Shown: positions 1 through 4,640 of the stretch, in pieces
Layout: every line of letters begins with the position of its first letter
How positions within the stretch are numbered: position 1 is the stretch's first letter
Source: Allobaculum sp.
GTDB lineage: Bacteria; Bacillota_I; Bacilli_A; Erysipelotrichales; Erysipelotrichaceae
Direction of reading: 5' to 3'
DNA: 6,270 nucleotides
Assembly: GCA_014803815.1 (NCBI GenBank)
Contig: JAAVAY010000005.1
Coordinates: forward strand, 1 to 6,270
The notes under the pieces: generated by a model
Seen by the model: the letters and a program-made list of their open reading frames with translations, nothing else
Told to the model about the DNA's origin: nothing
The model's database searches: none
Position numbers and translations under genes: made by a program

Positions 1-39
1 CCCCAGAATCCGCTATGGATTTCTGGGGTTTTCTTTATG
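1..39 (+). terminator. Intrinsic terminator of the gene to the left
   Basis: CCCCAGAA at 1-8 pairs with TTCTGGGG at 21-28. The stem continues through TCC (9-11) with GGA (17-19), leaving T20 bulged and a five-base loop. A T-rich run (TTTTCTTTAT) follows at once. This is a standard Rho-independent terminator for a + strand gene that ends before the window. The bases left of position 1 are not available, so I cannot say whether it also works in the opposite direction. Confidence 0.85.
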
Positions 40-44
40 TTGGA

Positions 45-72
45 CTGTTAATCATTTAACAGCCCCTTTTTT
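45..72 (+). repeat. Second small hairpin: back-up terminator or operator
   Basis: CTGTTAA (45-51) and TTAACAG (56-62) form a perfect 7-bp inverted repeat around a TCAT loop. CCCC and then six T follow. The T run begins four bases after the stem, so this is a weaker terminator than the one at 1-39. The AT-rich symmetric arms would also suit a dimeric repressor site upstream of the next gene. The sequence does not decide between these. Confidence 0.35.
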
Positions 73-180
73 GGAGGAAGGATTGGATTCAAGAGGACAA
101 AAGTAAAAAGAAATTCTCAACAGATTCCAAAGATTTCGTTTCCTTCCCTTTACTTGCTTAATCCTATTTCGTCAAGCTTG

Positions 181-186
181 TATAAT
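181..186 (+). promoter_or_regulatory. Candidate -10 box (TATAAT) of the 213-1208 gene
   Basis: A perfect TATAAT lies 26 bases before the ATG at 213. It predicts a transcript start near 192-194 and a short leader of about 20 bases that begins at the ribosome binding site. The -35 is poor: TTAATC (158-163) has a 17-base spacer but matches only half the consensus, while the better TTGCTT (154-159) is 21 bases away. The call rests on the -10 and its position. Confidence 0.5.
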
Positions 187-193
187 TGGGATT

Positions 194-201
194 AAAGGGG
201 G
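194..201 (+). promoter_or_regulatory. Ribosome binding site that sets the start at 213
   Basis: AAAGGGGG ends 11 bases before ATG 213. The same frame is open from a TTG at 186, but that TTG overlaps the -10 box and has no Shine-Dalgarno sequence, so ATG 213 is chosen. Confidence 0.75.
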
Positions 202-212
202 CGAACCAAACT

Positions 213-1208
213 ATGAAAAATGATGCCTTACGCGATATGATTCCTCTTATTCTCTTGGCTGTTTTGTGTGTAGTTTCAGGTACCCTAGTTCCCGCCGCTA
301 TTTTGGCGGTGGTGGTTTGTGGGTTTTATCAAGTGATGTATCAAACCAATCAATTGGAACCACACGCGATATATGCGCCAAAACCCAAAGGAAATAGCCT
401 TTTGTCGAATATGTACAGCGATCCTCACCCCGTTTTGATGCCTTCCTTTATCTATACCATCCTCGGATTTTTTTATCTAATTGGAGGAATCGTGGTACTC
501 GTCAACGCCTTGAGATTTGCGGGCCTATTTGGCCTTTTCTTATTGCCCATTTCTCTGTACTTTTGGAATTGGTCATCTATTTCATTTAAAATGAGCCACG
601 TGGCAAAGTTACCTAAACAAGTGAATCAAAATTATTCCTATGATAAGCAAGCCGCCAAACAAACGGCTCAACAGGCGGGAAGAATGGCTAAACAGGTCAT
701 CAACAGCCGTCCAGTTCAAGATTTACGTAGAAGTGTAACCGAAGAAGTGAAAAAAACGTGGGAGCAGGTCAATTCCAAACCCACGTCAACCCCAGCTCAG
801 CAAGAAGCGGCCCGTCAAGCTAAGATTCAGCGCTCGGTAGAGGAGAGGGTTTTGGCTCAAATCGAAAAAAATGATCAAGAATTACGTAGCATTCAAAGTG
901 CCTTTTCCTCAGCTCTTGATGATCTATTTGGAGGCAGTGAAATCACTAAAGTCCGCTTTCAAAATGGATTGGATCAAGCCCTTGAAATGTCGGCTCAAAA
1001 CTTAGAAGCCACGCGTAGTTATATCAAGGTCGGCCACAATCCAGAAGTGTTGCAAAAGTTTTTAAACCGTTCCAATCTCATCAATAAAGAAACAGGGGAG
1101 TTATTGGATGCGTTGGTGACTCATCAACAAAATCAAATGGAAGACAGTTTACATGGACTCACGGAAAGTTTGGACGAATTGCAAGACTCTTTAAAGTATT
1201 ACTCCTAA
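213..1208 (+). CDS. Membrane protein with long helical cytoplasmic region, function unknown
   Basis: The protein has 331 residues and I do not recognise it with certainty. A hydrophobic stretch at about 10-42 could be one or two membrane segments. A linker rich in Pro and Lys follows, and two more membrane segments lie at about 78-98 and 102-120. Residues 121-331 are hydrophilic, rich in Gln, Lys, Glu and Ala, and lack helix breakers apart from a Pro-Thr patch near 190-195, so they are probably long helices or coiled coil. There are two or three membrane segments plus a cytoplasmic helical tail, which recalls the XpaC family ('5-bromo-4-chloroindolyl phosphate hydrolysis' proteins). However, that family is usually shorter, and its common TelA partner is absent here. 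There is no catalytic motif and no signal peptidase site. Terminators on both sides make the gene monocistronic. The coding call is firm; the function is unknown. Confidence 0.85.
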   Translation: MKNDALRDMIPLILLAVLCVVSGTLVPAAILAVVVCGFYQVMYQTNQLEPHAIYAPKPKGNSLLSNMYSDPHPVLMPSFIYTILGFFYLIGGIVVLVNALRFAGLFGLFLLPISLYFWNWSSISFKMSHVAKLPKQVNQNYSYDKQAAKQTAQQAGRMAKQVINSRPVQDLRRSVTEEVKKTWEQVNSKPTSTPAQQEAARQAKIQRSVEERVLAQIEKNDQELRSIQSAFSSALDDLFGGSEITKVRFQNGLDQALEMSAQNLEATRSYIKVGHNPEVLQKFLNRSNLINKETGELLDALVTHQQNQMEDSLHGLTESLDELQDSLKYYS

Positions 1209-1226
1209 AATTTTTTCCTTCGAAAA

Positions 1227-1286
1227 CGAAGAAGAATTGTTTAAGGCTTAAGCCTCAATCAGGACGATTCTTTTTCGTTTTTTTTT
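1227..1286 (+). terminator. Long intrinsic terminator, possibly attenuator for sstT
   Basis: CGAAGAAGAATTGT (1227-1240) pairs with ACGATTCTTTTTCG (1264-1277) over 14 positions, two of them G-U. Nine T follow at 1278-1286. The large loop holds a perfect palindrome, AGGCTTAAGCCT (1244-1255), which can form its own short hairpin. It ends the gene at 213-1208. It also sits only about 18 bases before the small ORF leading into sstT, so readthrough here could feed sstT. Confidence 0.8.
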
Positions 1287-1304
1287 GAAAAAGGAAAAGA
1301 AAAA

Positions 1305-1442
1305 ATGCGTAGAAGATGGACGATTTCTATCCTTTGGCTTTGTATTGAGGCCAATTGGACAAAACTTTTGAAGCGAATCTTTCGTTCAAAGGTAAAATTA
1401 AGACAGTCTTCAATAAGTAAAGGAGGTTTCTATAAGACGTGA
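1305..1442 (+). CDS. Small basic ORF (45 aa) overlapping the sstT start; leader peptide candidate
   Basis: ATG 1305 opens a 45-residue frame ending in TGA at 1440-1442. It is preceded by AAGGAAA (1291-1297), with AGGA nine bases before the ATG. The stop overlaps the GTG of sstT in the four bases GTGA, an arrangement typical of translational coupling. The product starts MRRRW and contains about 12 Arg/Lys but only one acidic residue. It has three Trp in its first half and a Ser cluster (SSIS) at about 35-38, just before the sstT ribosome binding site, which lies inside this frame. I know no family for it. It may be a regulatory leader peptide or a chance frame: an open run of this length is not rare in itself, and the support comes from the ribosome binding site and the exact overlap. 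Confidence 0.4.
   Translation: MRRRWTISILWLCIEANWTKLLKRIFRSKVKLRQSSISKGGFYKT
1365..1392 (+). repeat. Hairpin in the sstT leader
   Basis: CTTTTGAA (1365-1372) pairs with TTCAAAGG (1385-1392, one G-U), and CGAA (1374-1377) with TTCG (1381-1384). G1373 is bulged and the loop is three bases. No T tract follows, so it is not a terminator. It lies within the small ORF, 26 bases before the sstT ribosome binding site, and could be an mRNA structure or a DNA operator. Confidence 0.45.
1368..1398 (+). promoter_or_regulatory. Weak candidate internal promoter for sstT
   Basis: TTGAAG (1368-1373) and TAAAAT (1393-1398) are separated by 19 bases, somewhat long. The predicted transcript start near 1405 would give a leader of about 34 bases that contains the sstT ribosome binding site but not the small ORF start. 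The -35 overlaps the hairpin at 1365-1392. I found no better promoter between the terminator and sstT. Confidence 0.25.
1419..1426 (+). promoter_or_regulatory. Ribosome binding site supporting the GTG start of sstT
   Basis: AAAGGAGG is a near-perfect anti-16S match 12 bases before GTG 1439. The next in-frame ATG (1469) has no such sequence and would remove the N-terminal residues ahead of the first membrane segment. Confidence 0.75.
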
Positions 1443-2740
1443 AAGATATATCGTTTTTTAAGGATCTTATGGCCACCTATAACAAGTCGAGTTTAATTTT
1501 GCGCATTTTAGTCGGCTTAGTTATTGGGGTAATTTTAGCTCTACTTGTTCCAGGACTCAGTTGGATTTCAGAGCTTGGAAATCTATTTGTAGGCGCTCTA
1601 AAAGGAGTGGCTCCTGTTTTGGTATTTGTGTTGGTTTCCAGTTCCCTTTCGCAAAACTCATCCCGTTTGGATCGCCGTTTTGGAACCGTCATTTTATTGT
1701 ATTTATCCACTACATTAGCTGCAGCTGTACTCGCTGTCTTTGCGAGTGAGCTCTTTCCTCAAACGATTGCCCTTGGCCAAGTGGCTGCTGAATCCACTCC
1801 TGCTCCGCAAGGTCTAGATGAAGTGTTTCACACCTTATTGGAAAACATTGTGACCAATCCCATTGCTTCGATTTCTACTGGCAACTATATTGGTATTTTG
1901 TTTTATGCGGTTCTCTTTGGCTTGGCTATGAAACAAGTGGCAAGCAACACCGCCAAAGAAATGATGAAAAACATTGCCGATGGAGTCAGTCTCATCGTGC
2001 GTTGGGTAATCAACTTAGCGCCCTTTGGAATTTTAGGGTTGATTTATTCCACCGTTTCGAACAGTGGATTGTCGATTTTTACCGATTACGGAAAACTTGT
2101 ATTGTTGTTAGTGGGAACCATGCTCTTTATGGCTCTGATCGTTTCTCCATTTTTCATTTATTTAGTGCTTCACGTGAATCCTTATCCATTGGTGTTCCGT
2201 TGCCTACGTGAGTCGGGAATTCCCGCCTTCTTTACTCGTAGCTCGGCGGCGAATATTCCCGTCAATATGGAGCTTTGCAAAAAACTTGGCTTGGATGAAG
2301 ATTTCTATTCTGTCTCCATTCCTTTGGGTTCAACAATCAATATGGATGGAGCTGCTATTACCATTACGATCATGACGCTCGCCACAGCCAATACACTAGG
2401 AATACATGTCTCCATTCCTGCAGCGATTGTTCTCTCTATTGTGGCTACGTTTGCAGCTTGTGGCGCTTCTGGGGTAGCGGGTGGTTCCTTATTGCTTATT
2501 CCGATGGCTTGCTCACTTTTTGGCATCAGTCAAGAAGTGGCTATGCAAGTCGTTGGCGTTGGATTCATCATCAGTGTGGTTCAAGATTCCATAGAAACTG
2601 CCTTGAATTCCTCAGGGGATGTGGAATTTACCGCTACCGCGGAATATATGCAATGGGTTAAGGATAAAAAGCCTTTGCCGAATTTTTTGGTGAAAGGTAA
2701 AAAAACGAAAAAAGAAAAACAAAAGGAGACTTTTTCATGA
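1439..2740 (+). CDS. sstT: Na+/serine-threonine symporter SstT
   Basis: This is a sodium-driven serine/threonine importer of the cytoplasmic membrane, from the dicarboxylate/amino acid:cation symporter (DAACS) family. Its 433 residues match SstT proteins, which are close to this length, along the whole chain. The N-terminal segment has the SstT pattern LVGLVIGVILALLVPG. RSSAANIPVN at about 267-276 is the serine-rich re-entrant hairpin 1. GSTINMDGAA (about 297-306) is the unwound helix 7 motif that binds sodium and substrate. CGASGVAGGSLLLIP from about 341 is hairpin 2. DSIETALNSSGD (383-394) is the helix 8 substrate site. The C-terminal 28 residues carry about ten Lys and are probably a cytoplasmic tail peculiar to this lineage. 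The GTG start follows AAAGGAGG by 12 bases and overlaps the stop of the small ORF. The stop overlaps the next gene by four bases. Annotation is firm. Confidence 0.96.
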   Translation: MKDISFFKDLMATYNKSSLILRILVGLVIGVILALLVPGLSWISELGNLFVGALKGVAPVLVFVLVSSSLSQNSSRLDRRFGTVILLYLSTTLAAAVLAVFASELFPQTIALGQVAAESTPAPQGLDEVFHTLLENIVTNPIASISTGNYIGILFYAVLFGLAMKQVASNTAKEMMKNIADGVSLIVRWVINLAPFGILGLIYSTVSNSGLSIFTDYGKLVLLLVGTMLFMALIVSPFFIYLVLHVNPYPLVFRCLRESGIPAFFTRSSAANIPVNMELCKKLGLDEDFYSVSIPLGSTINMDGAAITITIMTLATANTLGIHVSIPAAIVLSIVATFAACGASGVAGGSLLLIPMACSLFGISQEVAMQVVGVGFIISVVQDSIETALNSSGDVEFTATAEYMQWVKDKKPLPNFLVKGKKTKKEKQKETFS

Positions 2741-3405
2741 CTCCTATGGAATTGATGAAAAGCCGTCATAGTGTGCGGAAGTATTTGAAAAAACCGATTG
2801 ATCCCAAAACGTTAGCTTGTTTACAAGCCAAGGTCATAGAACTCAATCACCAAAGTGGGTTGCAAATGCAACTAGTAACCAATGAACCCAAAGCCTTTCA
2901 AGGAATCTTGGCCAAATATGGAGGCTTTCAAAATGTTCAAAATTATTTAGCGATCATCGGTAAAGATGATGAAATTTTCGATTTAAAAGCAGGTTGGTTT
3001 GGCCAAGAGTTTGTCTTATACGCTCAAGAACTAGGATTGAATTCCTGTTGGGTCGGCGCTACCTTCAAAAAAGTGCATACGGTTTTACATATTGGGCAAG
3101 GAGAAAAACTTGGCTTAGTTATTGCCTTTGGCTATGGAGCTACTCAAGGAACACCCCATAAATCCAAGTCCATAACACAAGTTTCCAATGCGACTAGCTC
3201 TTCTCCCGCTTGGTTTATGGCAGGCGTAAAAGCGGCTTTACTCGCCCCCACAGCCCTAAACCAACAAAAATTTTATTTCGAGCTCAAACCAGATGATAAA
3301 GTGGTCCCTATCACAAAAAAAGGCCCATTTACTCAATTGGATCTTGGGATTGCGATGTATCAATTTGAACTTGCAGCTGGAAAAGATAATTTTACTTGGG
3401 ACTAA
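2737..3405 (+). CDS. Nitroreductase-family flavoprotein
   Basis: This is a predicted cytoplasmic FMN-dependent oxidoreductase of 222 residues. RHSVRKY at 10-16 is the FMN phosphate-contacting motif typical of the start of nitroreductases. AGWFGQEFVLYAQELGLNSC in the middle is the family's conserved core helix; it is followed by WVG. APTALNQQKF at about 170-179 closely resembles a motif I associate with the TM1586-type 'putative TM nitroreductase' subgroup, where it begins the second half of the fold. The natural substrate cannot be read from the sequence; members reduce flavins, quinones or nitro compounds with NAD(P)H. The ATG lies in an ATGA overlap with the sstT stop, with AAGGAG (2723-2728) eight bases before it inside sstT, so the two are cotranscribed and probably translationally coupled. 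A terminator follows within three bases of the stop. Family is firm, reaction unknown. Confidence 0.9.
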   Translation: MTPMELMKSRHSVRKYLKKPIDPKTLACLQAKVIELNHQSGLQMQLVTNEPKAFQGILAKYGGFQNVQNYLAIIGKDDEIFDLKAGWFGQEFVLYAQELGLNSCWVGATFKKVHTVLHIGQGEKLGLVIAFGYGATQGTPHKSKSITQVSNATSSSPAWFMAGVKAALLAPTALNQQKFYFELKPDDKVVPITKKGPFTQLDLGIAMYQFELAAGKDNFTWD

Positions 3406-3407
3406 AA

Positions 3408-3456
3408 GAAAAGTGGAAATTTAAAACGCCTTGCGTTTGATTTTCCACTTTTTTCG
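3408..3456. terminator. Bidirectional terminator between convergent genes
   Basis: AAAAGTGGAAA (3409-3419) pairs with TTTCCACTTTT (3442-3452). An inner stem, AAACGC (3424-3429) with GCGTTT (3433-3438), closes on a three-base loop. T residues continue on the + strand side. On the - strand the stem is followed by TTTTCTTTTAG, so it can also end the peptidase gene that stops at 3499. Confidence 0.85.
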
Positions 3457-3498
3457 TATTCGTAATGACATTTTTAAAACTCTCATTCAAAAGATTTA

Positions 3499-4191
3499 TT
3501 AAGAGCGGTTGTTGCGATTAGCTAGCCCAATATAACGCACGAGTTGGGCTAAAGAAACAAAAACTGAAGCGACATACGTACTCGCAGCCGCAAGAAGAAC
3601 TTGTTTGGCCCCATCATAGTCTTTCTGATCAAAATGGGGATCGGTTTTGAGCGTTTGTAATGCTCTATAGCTCGCATTAAATTCCACTGGTAAGGTGACT
3701 AAACCAAATAACAAGGACAAAAAAAATAAAATGATTCCTAACCAAATGAGGCCGGTAATATCCAACAACAAGCCGAGTAAAAACAAGGGCAAGGCAGCGG
3801 TCGAACCGATATTCACTACTGGAACAAGATTGGCCCGAATGCGATTGGGTAAATAATCTTTGGCATCTTGAATCGCATGGCCCACTTCATGACAAGCCAC
3901 CCCCACTGCTGCTACAGAACGGGAATTATACGTCGAATCAGAAAGTGAGAGAATTTTGGTCGTAGGATTGTAGTTATCGGTTAGATTTCCGGCAATGTGA
4001 ACGATTTGAACTTTATATAAGCCATTTTTGTCTAATACATACCGAGCCGCTTGGGCTCCAGTTAAATTGGAGGGAACTTTCTCATACCGCTTAAAAGTAG
4101 AATTGACCCAAAATGAGGTCAACATCGAAATGCCCATAGCAATTAAAACCCAAATATATCCAGCATCTAATCCATAGCCATAAGGAAACAT
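3499..4191 (-). CDS. YugP-type membrane neutral zinc metallopeptidase
   Basis: This is a predicted integral-membrane zinc peptidase of 230 residues, the usual size for YugP-like proteins. Its physiological substrate is not known from the family. A first membrane segment lies at about 11-29 and is followed by the family pattern STFKRYEKV. The conserved block DNYNP...LSLSDSTYNSRSVAAVGVA leads to the zinc site HEVGHAIQ: His101 and His105 are ligands and Glu102 the catalytic base. Two membrane segments follow at about 122-143 and 148-168. LPVEFNASYRAL at 168-179 supplies the likely third ligand, Glu170, and a last hydrophobic helix lies at about 200-217. All active-site residues are present. The frame is open upstream to 4251, but the family's N-terminus and the AAAGGAG 12 bases away point to ATG 4191. 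It is convergent with the nitroreductase gene and divergent from the secreted protein, so probably its own transcript. Confidence 0.93.
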   Translation of the reverse strand: MFPYGYGLDAGYIWVLIAMGISMLTSFWVNSTFKRYEKVPSNLTGAQAARYVLDKNGLYKVQIVHIAGNLTDNYNPTTKILSLSDSTYNSRSVAAVGVACHEVGHAIQDAKDYLPNRIRANLVPVVNIGSTAALPLFLLGLLLDITGLIWLGIILFFLSLLFGLVTLPVEFNASYRALQTLKTDPHFDQKDYDGAKQVLLAAASTYVASVFVSLAQLVRYIGLANRNNRS

Positions 4192-4203
4192 AAAAACAAG
4201 AAA

Positions 4204-4210
4204 CTCCTTT
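4204..4210 (-). promoter_or_regulatory. Ribosome binding site that sets the start at 4191
   Basis: Read on the - strand, AAAGGAG ends 12 bases before the ATG at 4191. The longer frame from TTG 4251 lacks a ribosome binding site and would contain this one and the likely -10 box inside its coding region. Confidence 0.75.
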
Positions 4211-4219
4211 CTATTCCTA

Positions 4220-4251
4220 TTTATACAACCACCATACACAAAGGAGTTCAA
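4220..4251 (-). promoter_or_regulatory. Candidate promoter of the YugP-like gene
   Basis: On the - strand TATAAA (4225-4220) lies 28 bases before the ATG. It has the same TTG flank as the TATAAT at 181, upstream of the first gene. TTGAAC (4251-4246) is the best -35, but the spacer is 20 bases. The predicted leader is short and holds the ribosome binding site. Confidence 0.4.
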
Positions 4252-4528
4252 AAAGGTCGATTAAATCACAACAGAAATTTCAAAAATAAAAGCAAGATAA
4301 AAATAAGTTCCTATGTAAGGTGAGTAAATCTAAGAACGTATCAAAATATGAAAAAAATTTAAGTCGATATGGCATTAAAAAACTAATATATTCTCAACTT
4401 ATTTGAATTGATTTATCCAATATAGATAATTCTCGCTTTCAGGAAAAATATTTTATTTGTTAGAAATAATTTAAAAAAAGTGCTTAAAATTAATTCCACA
4501 ATATCAATCAAATAATCTAATTACCATT

Positions 4529-4551
4529 TAAACGTAAATAATGACCGTTTA
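4529..4551. repeat. Inverted repeat TAAACG-N11-CGTTTA, operator candidate
   Basis: TAAACG (4529-4534) and CGTTTA (4546-4551) are perfect inverted half-sites whose centres are 17 bp apart. The site ends 11 bases before the predicted -35 at 4563. The position suits an activator binding as a dimer, or a repressor. No T run follows, so it is not a terminator. Confidence 0.35.
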
Positions 4552-4562
4552 GACACTTTATA

Positions 4563-4590
4563 TTGAAAAAAAAATAGATTAAGATAAAAT
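4563..4590 (+). promoter_or_regulatory. Candidate promoter of the secreted repeat protein
   Basis: TTGAAA (4563-4568) and TAAAAT (4585-4590) are each five of six matches to the vegetative consensus, with a 16-base spacer. The predicted transcript start is near 4597, giving a leader of about 44 bases to ATG 4641. In such AT-rich DNA, chance matches are common, which lowers the confidence. Confidence 0.45.
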
Positions 4591-4601
4591 AAAAATAGAT
4601 T
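4571..4601. repeat. Direct repeat AAAATAGATT, 21 bp apart, flanking the -10
   Basis: AAAATAGATT occurs at 4571-4580 and again at 4592-4601, followed by AA and TAA respectively. The 21-bp distance equals two helical turns, so a protein bound at both copies would sit on one face of the DNA and cover the predicted -10 box. This fits a repressor or response regulator, but could be a chance effect of A/T richness. Confidence 0.35.
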
Positions 4602-4627
4602 TAACTATATTAATTTATTGATAAGAT

Positions 4628-4633
4628 GAAGGA
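4628..4633 (+). promoter_or_regulatory. Ribosome binding site that sets the start at 4641
   Basis: GAAGGA ends seven bases before ATG 4641. An in-frame ATG at 4626 has no such sequence before it and would place a glutamate and two phenylalanines ahead of the basic start of the signal peptide. Confidence 0.65.
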
Positions 4634-4640
4634 ATTTTTT

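Larger units (their letters stand above)
4252..4640. other. AT-rich divergent intergenic region without a gene
   Basis: This is the non-coding stretch between the divergent peptidase and secreted-protein genes. It is far richer in A and T than the flanking genes, with many A and T tracts that would bend or open the DNA. Both strands are full of stop codons; the longest frame I found is 31 codons on the - strand without a ribosome binding site. I see no tRNA or strong long-range hairpin. The right half holds the repeats and promoter described separately; in 4260-4520 I see nothing definite. Confidence 0.7.

Noticed and set aside
186..212. Longer N-terminus of the first protein from TTG 186
   Set aside because: The TTG overlaps a perfect TATAAT box and lacks a ribosome binding site, while ATG 213 has AAAGGGGG before it.
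1252..1351. GCCTCAAT (1252-1259) complementary to ATTGAGGC (1344-1351) as an antiterminator
   Set aside because: The second arm is made after the polymerase has passed the terminator, so it could not prevent termination there; eight complementary bases over this distance can be chance.
1477..1710. Open frames on the opposite strand and in other frames within sstT (for example 1477-1710 - and 2305-2526 -)
   Set aside because: They lie wholly inside a well-supported gene, have no ribosome binding sites and resemble no family.
4192..4251. Twenty extra residues on the YugP-like peptidase from TTG 4251
   Set aside because: They would contain the ribosome binding site and probable -10 box of the gene, and the family begins at the MFPYGY position.
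4280..4375. 31-codon frame on the - strand in the AT-rich region (MPYRLKFF...)
   Set aside because: It has no ribosome binding site, a composition dominated by Phe, Leu and Tyr as expected from translated AT-rich DNA, and no context.
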